Made by a program: the position numbers and the translations under genes. From Pseudanabaena frigida (GTDB lineage: Bacteria > Cyanobacteriota > Cyanobacteriia > Pseudanabaenales > Pseudanabaenaceae): a DNA stretch of 64,000 bases. The notes under the pieces were generated by a model. The model did no database searches. It was not told where the DNA came from and saw only the letters and a program-made list of their open reading frames with translations. Below, one piece after another: positions 53,125 to 60,338 of the stretch; within the stretch, counting starts at the first letter, position 1; each line of letters opens with the position of its first letter. The stretch covers positions 158,501 to 222,500 of the forward strand of contig QBML01000003.1 in assembly GCA_003242085.1 (NCBI GenBank), read 5' to 3'.

Positions 53125-53718
53125 ATGGACAATTCGCGAAACACAAAAATTAGTAAGTTTCTCAGTAAATATTTGCGCCATGAGCCAGAACAAATTGGAT
53201 TGAAGTTGGATGTTGGCGGGTGGGGGGAAGTCGATGATTTATTAACGGCTAGTGCTGAACATAACTTTGCGATCGCCTTAGAGGAACTAAAAGAAGTTGT
53301 CGCGACTAATGCCAAACAACGCTTCTCTTTTGGTCCAACAGGAACATTAATTCGCGCTAATCAAGGGCATAGCGTAGAAGTCGATTTGTAACTGGAGCCG
53401 ATGCAACCGCCCGATATTTTGTATCACGGTACTGGCGAAAAGAGTATCGAGTCAATCAAGCGATCTGGTCTACAAAAAATGTCGCAGCATCATGTTCATG
53501 TATCAAGCGATCGCTCAACTGCAAAAACTGTTGGACAGAGGCATGGTAAGCCTGTTGTTTTTGAGGTTGCGGCTGGGGCTATGTACAAAGATGGATTTGT
53601 TTTTTACTGTTCGGCAAATCAGGTTTGGCGAGTTGATACTGTTCCACCTGAGTATTTGGAAATTAGCGAAGAATTAGTCGAATCAACAAACACCGACATT
53701 TTAAGCCCAAGCAGCTAG
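53125..53718 (+). pseudogene. kptA: RNA 2'-phosphotransferase KptA, interrupted by an in-frame TAA
   Basis: Tpt1/KptA proteins use NAD+ to remove an internal 2'-phosphate from RNA. The first 88 codons give the complete N-domain (FLSKYLRHEPEQIGLKLD with the catalytic Arg-His, then LIRANQGHS with the next Arg). TAA 53389-53391 follows VEVDL. The same frame resumes as LEPMQPPDILYHGTGEKSI and reaches the last catalytic Arg in GQRHGKPVVFEV and the C-terminus EYLEISEEL. Relatives have a sense codon here, usually Gln by memory, so CAA to TAA is the simplest change. Probably a pseudogene unless read through. Confidence 0.85.
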
Positions 53719-54080
53719 CCCAAATTCCTATCGTATTAATAAACGGATTACAAAGCCATCTTTCCCAACGAGCGATGGTGCAAAATGTTGCGCTTTCGTT
53801 TTTTTATTTGAGTAATTCCTGTAGCTGCTTTAGATAGATTTTCTTAGCAATTCTTTCCCCCTCAAAATCAGTCCGTAATGTTACTGGATCGGTTTATAAG
53901 TTCTTTCTAATTTCAATTTTGTCAACTCGTTCGCCGTGACTTCGCTCAAGATTTTTGTTAACAAAATATTTCTCCTATCCTCTTTTTGCCAATATTGGCA
54001 TTTACAGGACTATTTTAGCCGTTTTTGTAATTGAAAGTGATAAATTCCAATTACAAACAGGGGGAAACAGGTATAAACAA
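53719..54080. other. Intergenic stretch with a possible decayed coding remnant
   Basis: On the minus strand, 53808-53900 translates as TDPVTLRTDFEGERIAKKIY then LKQLQELLK and a stop, which looks protein-like. Upstream, the frame changes and contains stops (KLERTYKPI in another frame). I cannot name the family. It may be the tail of a lost gene. Otherwise nothing is seen in the interval except an AT-rich promoter-like zone before 54081. Confidence 0.3.
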
Positions 54081-54356
54081 ATGGCAGACTCTAACAAATT
54101 TCTCGTAAATTACGAACTTACAGAACACGCAAAAATAAGGATTATTGAGCGCAAGATATCTTTAAATTGGATTCAGACAACTTTATCTGCTCCTCAGAGA
54201 GTTGAGTTTGACCTAAAAGATCCTACTTTGCGTCATGCTTTTGCAGTAATCTCTGAATGTGACAACAGAGTTTTGCGAGTCATTTATAATGGGACAACTA
54301 CCCCTAATAAGATTGTTTCAGTTTATTTTGATCGCAAATTACGAGGAAAACTATGA
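54081..54356 (+). CDS. DUF4258-family protein, likely toxin
   Basis: From ATG 54081 the protein is 91 residues. A longer in-frame start at 53955 would add 42 residues with no domain. The sequence NYELTEHAKIRIIERKISLNWIQTTL (positions 8-33) and the end KIVSVYFDRKLRGKL are the DUF4258 fold, which is common in toxin-antitoxin pairs. Its stop overlaps the DUF2283 start by 4 bp. The toxin-first order is usual for this pair. Confidence 0.85.
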   Translation: MADSNKFLVNYELTEHAKIRIIERKISLNWIQTTLSAPQRVEFDLKDPTLRHAFAVISECDNRVLRVIYNGTTTPNKIVSVYFDRKLRGKL

Positions 54357-54604
54357 GAGTTGAGTACGACCCGATCGCTAATGCCGCTTATATCCGTATT
54401 AGAGAAACTGAAATTATTGAATCAGAAGAAGTTGCTGATGGGGTTGTTTGTGATTTTGATGAACAAAACAAGATTGTGGGGGTTGAAATTTTGAGTATTA
54501 AGCAAAGAACTCCTGCTCAAATCAAAAGCATCATTTTTCCTTTTGACGAGCAAGACAAGAAAAGTCTTCGGGAATTGTTTAATATTTTTGCGGTTTCCTT
54601 TTAG
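54353..54604 (+). CDS. DUF2283-family protein, likely antitoxin
   Basis: An 83-residue DUF2283 protein: VEYDPIANAAYIRIRETEI, then DGVVCDFDEQNKIVGVEIL, the classic DUF2283 pair of strands. The C-terminal 30 residues form a tail that could bind the partner. It is coupled to the DUF4258 gene by ATGA overlap. The pair occurs widely in cyanobacteria. Confidence 0.88.
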   Translation: MRVEYDPIANAAYIRIRETEIIESEEVADGVVCDFDEQNKIVGVEILSIKQRTPAQIKSIIFPFDEQDKKSLRELFNIFAVSF

Positions 54605-54784
54605 AGAAAAGTCTCTTTGGCATAAATCAAGAAAAATCATTAGAAATAATTTCAGGTTTTAAGCGATCGCGAAAAATCGTGGTTAAAATAACATCACGAA
54701 AATAATCTTGAATATCTTTAAGTCAGTTTCGTAAACCTGTTTGGTCATGTTCTGCTCTTAGCCCTCTAAGTCCCCTACTTACTC

Positions 54785-56029
54785 GTGAAACTCCTCCAAA
54801 TTTTTCAGGTTTTTCCATTCTTCGATCGCACGGTTGATAAATGGGCAACAGAAGCCCGCCTTTTGCGATGGTTGACTTTTTTGTGGTTATTTGCGGGACT
54901 AGCAGTGCTTTTTTCTGCTTCCTATCCTGTTGCCGATATCGCCTTCAAAGATGGCACACTCTATTTCAAATACCAATTGGCTTGGGCGGTAATTGGCTTA
55001 TTGATTTTTAATGCGATCGTGCATTTACCTTTACGGTTCATGCTCAAAATCAGCCCGATCTTTTTATTTATTATTCTTGCATTGCTCTATGCGACCCATA
55101 TACCAGGGCTAGGTACAACTCGCAATGCGGCAACGCGATGGTTATCGGTGGGATCTAGTTCGTTTTTGCTGCAACCATCTGAGTTAATTAAGCCTTTTTT
55201 GATTTTGCAGGCGGCTCAACTTTTTGGAAATTGGAGTCGGACTCCTTGGACAAAACGAATTGGATGGTTATTTGTATTCTTGTTGGTTTTAGGTGGCATT
55301 TTAATGCAGCCTAGCTTAAGTGTGACAGCACTTTGCGGAATTACGCTCTGGTTAATTGCGTTAGGTGCAGGATTGCCCAGTCTCCAGCTTTTTGGAACTG
55401 CTGCGCTAGGAACATGTGTCGCAGTCGCAAGTGTTACCTTTCGCGAATATCAACGACGAAGGATTATGTCATTTCTCGATCCTTGGCAAGATCAAGCGGG
55501 TGATGGCTATCAATTAGTACAAAGTTTGATGGCGATCGGTTCTGGTGGTCTCTGGGGTACTGGCTTTGGACTGTCACAGCAAAAGTTGTTTTTGCCGATT
55601 CAGTATACAGATTTTATTTTTGCGATTTTTGCGGAAGAGTTTGGTTTGTTTGGGGGGATTTGCTTACTACTGTTAGTGATGATTTACGGCACGATTGGGC
55701 TGTCTGTCACTTATAAGTGTAAAGATCCTGTGATTCGCTTGATTGCGCTTGGTTCTACTTCTTTAATCGTCGTACAAGCGATCTTGAATGTGGGCGTGGC
55801 AACTGGCGTTTTGCCAACTACGGGTTTACCTTTTCCTTTTTTGAGTTACGGTGGCAGTTCGACAATATCTTGCCTATTTATTGCAGGTTTATTAATTCGT
55901 TCAGCGCGGGAAATGGCTGCAGCGGATGTGATCCCCTTTGCTAGAAACAAAGGCGATCGCCAAGATCTGAAATCCAAGCAACAAGAAAAAATGGAAGCAT
56001 CACGGCGGCGATCGCCTACAGTAAGTTAG
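54785..56029 (+). CDS. ftsW: Cell-division SEDS protein FtsW
   Basis: A 414-residue membrane glycosyltransferase of the FtsW/RodA family that polymerises lipid II at the septum. About ten membrane helices are visible, with GLGTTRNAATRWLSVGSSS, LLQPSELIKPFLI, DPWQDQAGDGYQLVQSLMAIGSGGLWGTG and FPFLSYGGSSTI, all hallmarks of the family. FtsW rather than RodA is favoured by the GTTRNAATRW region but cannot be proven. The N-terminus starts with VKLLQI from a GTG at 54785. A 56-bp gap leads to the MFS gene. Confidence 0.88.
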   Translation: MKLLQIFQVFPFFDRTVDKWATEARLLRWLTFLWLFAGLAVLFSASYPVADIAFKDGTLYFKYQLAWAVIGLLIFNAIVHLPLRFMLKISPIFLFIILALLYATHIPGLGTTRNAATRWLSVGSSSFLLQPSELIKPFLILQAAQLFGNWSRTPWTKRIGWLFVFLLVLGGILMQPSLSVTALCGITLWLIALGAGLPSLQLFGTAALGTCVAVASVTFREYQRRRIMSFLDPWQDQAGDGYQLVQSLMAIGSGGLWGTGFGLSQQKLFLPIQYTDFIFAIFAEEFGLFGGICLLLLVMIYGTIGLSVTYKCKDPVIRLIALGSTSLIVVQAILNVGVATGVLPTTGLPFPFLSYGGSSTISCLFIAGLLIRSAREMAAADVIPFARNKGDRQDLKSKQQEKMEASRRRSPTVS

Positions 56030-56085
56030 AAGCAGCAGAAAAATTCTGCTGCTTCTAAAATGTTTGGAAAATGCCACTTTAACTG

Positions 56086-57378
56086 ATGTCTGAACCCGAT
56101 TTGAATTCGACCGTTGGATATTTAGCAGTTTTGCGTAATCGTCAATTTTTGGCCTTGTGGCTCGCTCAAATATTGGCGCAGTTGGTTGATAAAGTAGTCC
56201 TGATTTTGTTGATTGCTCTTGCTGTAGCTGAAGGTGGCAATGACGTAAATACGCGAGAGTCATCGATCATGATAGCTATGACTTTGCCTGCGGTATTTTT
56301 GGGGTCGATCGCGGGAATTTTTGTCGATTGGCATCCGAAGCGGGAAGTCTTAATATTGTGTAACTTTTTACGGGGGGCTTGTATTTTTGCAATTCCGTTT
56401 GCGCCACGTTCATTAGCCGTTTTACTGCTATTTACGTTTATTATTTCCACGCTCACAAACTTTTTTGCGCCCGCCGAGCAATCAGCGATTCCTTTAATTG
56501 TTCCTAAGAAAGATCTTTTAGCTGCAAATGCTCTGTTCACCATTACTGAAGTTGGATCGTTGATTATCGGATTTGCGATCGGCGCGCCATTACTTGCATT
56601 TACTCTAAGTATTTTTCCTGAAGCTAGAGCCTATAGCCGCGAAGTTCTACTAGGCAGTTTATATTTCATATCTGGCTTGTTTCTATTTGCCTTGCCCAAA
56701 AATGAAATTATCCATCCTAAAAAAGTAGGGACAGGGATATGGACTGATTTAAGAGATGCTTTTCAATATGTGCGCCACAATCATTTGATTGGTGGCGCGA
56801 TGCTACAGATGATTTTGCTATATGCAGTGCTTGGCGCCATGCAAAAACTTTCACTTAACCTCGCTGAAGTAGTTACAGGTAATCGTGAGGAATTTGGTTC
56901 GTTCGTTGCTTCGGTTGGTGTTGGCTTAGCGATCGGTGCATTTATAATCGGAAAATTCGGTAAGCGGTTTGCCCATCGTCCCCTACCGTTTATTGGCTTT
57001 GTTGGTATGGCGATCGGTTTGTTACTGTATGCATTTGTAACTAATCAATGGGTTGCTTGGTTGATCGGCGGCTTTATCGGAATTAATGGTGCTCTTATCG
57101 TAATTCCCATGCGAACTGTAATTCAAGAATATACGCCTGAAAATATGCGCGGTAAGGTCTTTGGTCTACTAAATAATGGTGAAAATATAGCTGCTAGCTT
57201 ACCCCTTGCCTTAATTGCTGTATCCCTAGATTTTTTAACAGGTGTTTTTGGCATCCAAAATGGTGGTAAGCAACAAATTGGCTTTCAAATAGTTTTAATT
57301 GTTTTTAGCTTGATCGTATTCGGGTTTGGCTCTTGGGCTTGGAAAAGAACGAGGAAAGCTTTAGAAAAGGTTTTATAG
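56086..57378 (+). CDS. Major facilitator superfamily permease
   Basis: A 430-residue transporter with twelve membrane helices. It starts LAVLRNRQFLALWLAQILAQL and contains the FVDWHPKREVLILCNFLRG loop, a form of the A-motif, and VKRRFAHRPLPFIGF-like turns. Enterobactin-exporter (EntS) or MFS-3 type families look similar. The substrate is unknown. It is 56 bp downstream of ftsW and converges on the glutaredoxin gene, separated only by a palindrome. Confidence 0.87.
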   Translation: MSEPDLNSTVGYLAVLRNRQFLALWLAQILAQLVDKVVLILLIALAVAEGGNDVNTRESSIMIAMTLPAVFLGSIAGIFVDWHPKREVLILCNFLRGACIFAIPFAPRSLAVLLLFTFIISTLTNFFAPAEQSAIPLIVPKKDLLAANALFTITEVGSLIIGFAIGAPLLAFTLSIFPEARAYSREVLLGSLYFISGLFLFALPKNEIIHPKKVGTGIWTDLRDAFQYVRHNHLIGGAMLQMILLYAVLGAMQKLSLNLAEVVTGNREEFGSFVASVGVGLAIGAFIIGKFGKRFAHRPLPFIGFVGMAIGLLLYAFVTNQWVAWLIGGFIGINGALIVIPMRTVIQEYTPENMRGKVFGLLNNGENIAASLPLALIAVSLDFLTGVFGIQNGGKQQIGFQIVLIVFSLIVFGFGSWAWKRTRKALEKVL

Positions 57379-57380
57379 CG

Positions 57381-57435
57381 GCGATTTCCAAATAAAAAAG
57401 GGGGGCTTAGCCCCCCTTTTTTATTTGGAAATCGC
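57381..57435. terminator. 55-bp palindrome with perfect 26-bp arms between the MFS and Grx genes
   Basis: Arms 57381-57406 and 57410-57435 around a TTA loop, core GGGGGGC-TTA-GCCCCCC. It starts 3 bp after the MFS stop. The right arm includes the last four codons and stop of the glutaredoxin gene (57421-57435), so coding sequence is mirrored on the other side. Confidence 0.9.
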
Positions 57436-57747
57436 TTCTTGCACAATAGTTGCTAGTTCACCACGATTATTGAGTTCCATCACAATGTCACAGCCACCAA
57501 CAAATTCTCCGCCGACATAAACTTGTGGAAAAGTGGGCCAGCTAGAAAACTCCTTCAAGCCTTGACGTAACTCACCATCCTCAAGAATATTGTCCGTTTC
57601 GTAAGGATGTCCGAGTGCGTTAAAGACTTGTACGACAGCCGCCGAAAATCCACATTGAGGCTGTTGAGGTGTGCCTTTAATGTAGAGCATGATTTTATTG
57701 TTATTAATTTGACTCTCAATTTTAGTCTGCAAAATAGGGCTCAGCAT
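57421..57747 (-). CDS. grxD: Monothiol glutaredoxin, CGFS type
   Basis: A 108-residue Grx4-family protein, involved in Fe-S cluster delivery and iron sensing. The active site CGFSAAVVQVFNAL, the MLYIKGTPQQPQ strand before it, WPTFPQVYVGGEFVGGCDI and the C-terminal LNNRGELATIVQEA are complete. It is the class that binds a [2Fe-2S] cluster with glutathione as a dimer or with BolA. The last codons are inside the palindrome at 57381. Confidence 0.95.
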   Translation of the reverse strand: MLSPILQTKIESQINNNKIMLYIKGTPQQPQCGFSAAVVQVFNALGHPYETDNILEDGELRQGLKEFSSWPTFPQVYVGGEFVGGCDIVMELNNRGELATIVQEAISK

Positions 57748-57802
57748 ATGGGATTTATTTTTATTCTGATGAGGTTATATGGTTCTACTATTGGCGATCT
57801 TA

Positions 57803-58825
57803 TCAGACATCATGTTTTGCTCGCCAAACTGGATAATCAGTTCTAGGTGCTCTTAAGCATTCTTCTACGACTTCTGCGACATTCCGCCAAGTAATATCGT
57901 CCCGTTTGAGTAATTCGCGCAATTGTAATAGAGTATCTTCAAGTTCTAAATTGAACTTTTCAAAAGGTAGTGGAGATAATGCTCGTTCGGGAGCTTGAAT
58001 TACCTTAGCTAAAGCTTCCTTGACGATATTAATAATTTGATTAGTCATTTCAGACTTTACTTTTTGGCGTAAATTTTGTAATCCACGACGACTGGTGGCA
58101 TACATTGGTGGCAAGCGATTTAAAACATATGCAGCCACGTCATCAATACTGATTTTTTTCTGGATTTCCTCGTCAAGACGCTGAACGCGGCGCTCAACGA
58201 TCGCTGACACGAGACTTTCAAGAATATTGCTATAGCGATAGACAGTTCCCGACATATAAGACTCAAAGTCCCTAATTTCGGCGGAGATATCCTTCTCAGT
58301 GGTGGGAGCCTTAGGTGTGTTAGATAAGATTGAGGTTGTTGCCCTACGTCGAACAGCATAGCTGCGAGCTAATAGAGAATTTCGTCTATCTAGGCTAATA
58401 TAGGTACCGTTAGAGAGGCTCTGATGGTAACCCGAATCAAGCGCATCCCGCACGATATCAGGTACATCTTTCCACTTTAAATAATCTTTGTTAAATAGTT
58501 TGCGTAGTTTGACTAGCGATCGCGCTTGGCTGATCAGCTCATGAGCGGGAATTGGATCTGGTTCCCGCAAAACATCACTTTGCGTACTTAGAAATCCATT
58601 GCGTACGGTTTTAGTGATGGCTACTCCAAGTTCTTGATCGGCTCTTTTACGTTGCTGTACCCAGCCACGTTGTGTAGTTGCATACATCGGAGGTAAACGG
58701 TTAAGCGTGTAAGCGATCACTTCACTAAGATCGACACGTTTTTTTACATCAGCACCTAATCTCTTGTACTGTGCTTCTGCTTCATCGATTACTAGTTCTT
58801 CTAGCGCATTCCTACAACTACTCAT
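57803..58825 (-). CDS. Protein with two ComFB domains
   Basis: A 340-residue protein. The ComFB motif (IAYTLNRLPPMYATTQRGW, near residue 40, and VAAYVLNRLPPMYATSRRGL, near residue 232) occurs twice, each with the helix before it (ALEELVIDEAEAQYKRL and ILESLVSAIVERRVQRL). A linker of about 100 residues lies between. ComFB-type proteins in cyanobacteria have been reported as cyclic-dinucleotide receptors linked to competence, pili or cell size. Two domains in one chain suggest an internal duplication and possibly a built-in dimer. Confidence 0.88.
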   Translation of the reverse strand: MSSCRNALEELVIDEAEAQYKRLGADVKKRVDLSEVIAYTLNRLPPMYATTQRGWVQQRKRADQELGVAITKTVRNGFLSTQSDVLREPDPIPAHELISQARSLVKLRKLFNKDYLKWKDVPDIVRDALDSGYHQSLSNGTYISLDRRNSLLARSYAVRRRATTSILSNTPKAPTTEKDISAEIRDFESYMSGTVYRYSNILESLVSAIVERRVQRLDEEIQKKISIDDVAAYVLNRLPPMYATSRRGLQNLRQKVKSEMTNQIINIVKEALAKVIQAPERALSPLPFEKFNLELEDTLLQLRELLKRDDITWRNVAEVVEECLRAPRTDYPVWRAKHDV

Positions 58826-59164
58826 ATGATGCCCTTTTGTCTTGAGGATTTGGATGCGCTGAATACCAGCGGACTTAACCCTATAAAGGATTAAATGTTA
58901 GCATAAAAATAAATTTGTATGAAGCAAAATTATTAGAATTATTCTGCTTTTAGTGATGACTAAGTACTGTCTTGAAAACTAGTTTATTAATTATATAGTC
59001 TTAAGAAGATTTAAAGAAACTGTACGTTTTGCTTAAATCTTCTTAAGACTATGTGCTAGCTTACTAAATTTTCTGAAAACACAGAGGCTAATCAGAGCTA
59101 GTTCTTGTTTGCTTTTACTGAGAGTCATTTTCTCAATATTTTTAATATTAATTGCTGTAATCGC
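58826..59164. repeat. Intergenic region with a perfect 20-bp inverted repeat
   Basis: The inverted repeat has arms 58995-59014 and 59033-59052 (ATAGTCTTAAGAAGATTTAA and its complement) with an 18-nt AT-rich loop. It lies 113 bp after the DUF3318 stop and 170 bp before the ComFB start, both on -. No T-run follows on the minus strand, so it is not a standard terminator. The rest of the interval is AT-rich with no gene; it must carry the ComFB promoter. Confidence 0.75.
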
Positions 59165-59776
59165 TCAAATATCGTTAATTACTGCATCTGGGATAGTGTT
59201 TTTTGACAAGCCTGCGATCGCTCTTAGGTTTTGACAGCGAATCAGTTCTGTAAATTCTGGTGTATTTCGTCCCATTAATCTTGCTGCGTCAGGAATTGCC
59301 TCAAGTAGAGCTTTAGCTGCCTCAACTTCTCTATAACCTCGTTTTTGGGCAACCTCGATCGCCTCATTGTCTGCCTGTACTTGTACTTGTGAACTTTTGT
59401 TGCCACGCAAGATTTGATTGATCCCAATTGTCCCTAGTAATATTGCAATTGCCATCCCAGTTACATCACCCTGAATTGCTTCGACAATACCCCCTACAAA
59501 AGCAGTTGCTGCTATTCCCTGATAAGCCCCGAGCTGCAACCATTTAGTTTGTTGCCGCCAGCTTACCTCATGCAACAATAGGAGATCTCTCTCAGCTTCT
59601 GGTAACTGTCTCCACAAACGAAAATTTATACCTATCTGCGCTCCTTTTGCCCAAGGCAAAATTTGCAAACTTGAGATTGGTTCAGTTTGCTCAGGCTTAG
59701 ATTTGATAGATGTGGTCATGCGCCAAGAGGCTGGCAGGAGATCGCGCAAACGTGCGATTTCTTCATTAATGTTCAT
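59165..59776 (-). CDS. DUF3318-family membrane protein
   Basis: A 203-residue protein of a cyanobacterial family. The N-terminal region (IARLRDLLPASWRM) is typical, followed by a block LPEAERDLLLLHEVSWR and two adjacent membrane helices (about 96-135, YQGIAATAFVGGIVEAIQ and GMAIAILLGTIGINQIL), then a helical tail. It is a predicted thylakoid or plasma-membrane protein of unknown role. The E-R-D-L-L-L-L-H-E-x-x-H-like element resembles a zinc-protease-type motif but lacks the second His. Confidence 0.85.
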   Translation of the reverse strand: MNINEEIARLRDLLPASWRMTTSIKSKPEQTEPISSLQILPWAKGAQIGINFRLWRQLPEAERDLLLLHEVSWRQQTKWLQLGAYQGIAATAFVGGIVEAIQGDVTGMAIAILLGTIGINQILRGNKSSQVQVQADNEAIEVAQKRGYREVEAAKALLEAIPDAARLMGRNTPEFTELIRCQNLRAIAGLSKNTIPDAVINDI

Positions 59777-59908
59777 ACGATTATGGAAACTATATTTGCC
59801 ACGTTTTCTATAGTGGAAATTGTTTCTACAAATATTTCAAGAAACAGATTTGCCGATTATATGATTTTAGACACAATATAATTTAGCTTTTCTTCAACTT
59901 AGCAACTT

Positions 59909-60310
59909 ATGAGCAATGATTTAACTATCGCTGATGCCGATCGCGTTCTATGGGAGCTAAGTGACTTAGACTTAGAAGCCGCAACTCAAGAGCGCAGGAA
60001 TCAAATCTGCGAAGCTCTAGATTATTTAACCAAACAATCTGACTATCACATTTTCGGTGTTTGTGCGGACACAACACAAGAGGCGCTGAGTTCATTACAA
60101 AACTATGCCGCTCATTTTCGCTATGAATTGCCTGAAGCAGACGTATTAGAGATCTCTGATGGTGTTTATATCAAATACAATCCCCGCACCCGTCGCTATC
60201 ATTCTGATAATTACAAAGGCTTATATCGCGGTGTGTTGATCTCTTTTCACACTGATTTTGCTGATGGTTATAGCGGAACCCATGGACATTTTCCACTAGA
60301 TCTATTTTAA
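59909..60310 (+). CDS. DUF1824-family protein
   Basis: A 133-residue cytosolic protein of a cyanobacterial and chloroplast family. Characteristic segments are EALDYLTKQSDYHIFGVCADT, the YAAHFRYELPE region, and GVYIKYNPRTRRYHSDNY, then GVLISFHTDFADGYSGTHGHFPLDLF at the end. Function is unknown. A short hairpin terminator follows at 60310, shared with the convergent oxygenase gene. Confidence 0.9.
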   Translation: MSNDLTIADADRVLWELSDLDLEAATQERRNQICEALDYLTKQSDYHIFGVCADTTQEALSSLQNYAAHFRYELPEADVLEISDGVYIKYNPRTRRYHSDNYKGLYRGVLISFHTDFADGYSGTHGHFPLDLF

Positions 60311-60338
60311 AAAAAGTGCCTCTTAGAGGCGCTTTTTT
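60310..60338. terminator. Bidirectional hairpin between the DUF1824 and oxygenase genes
   Basis: 13-bp arms with one wobble (60310-60322 and 60326-60338) around a TTA loop, with A and T runs at both edges. It touches both stop codons. Confidence 0.82.

Noticed and set aside
37440..53391. Reassignment of TAA as a sense codon
   Set aside because: Many intact genes here end in TAA at the expected length (for example petJ, ppc, murE), so the two internal TAAs are local events.
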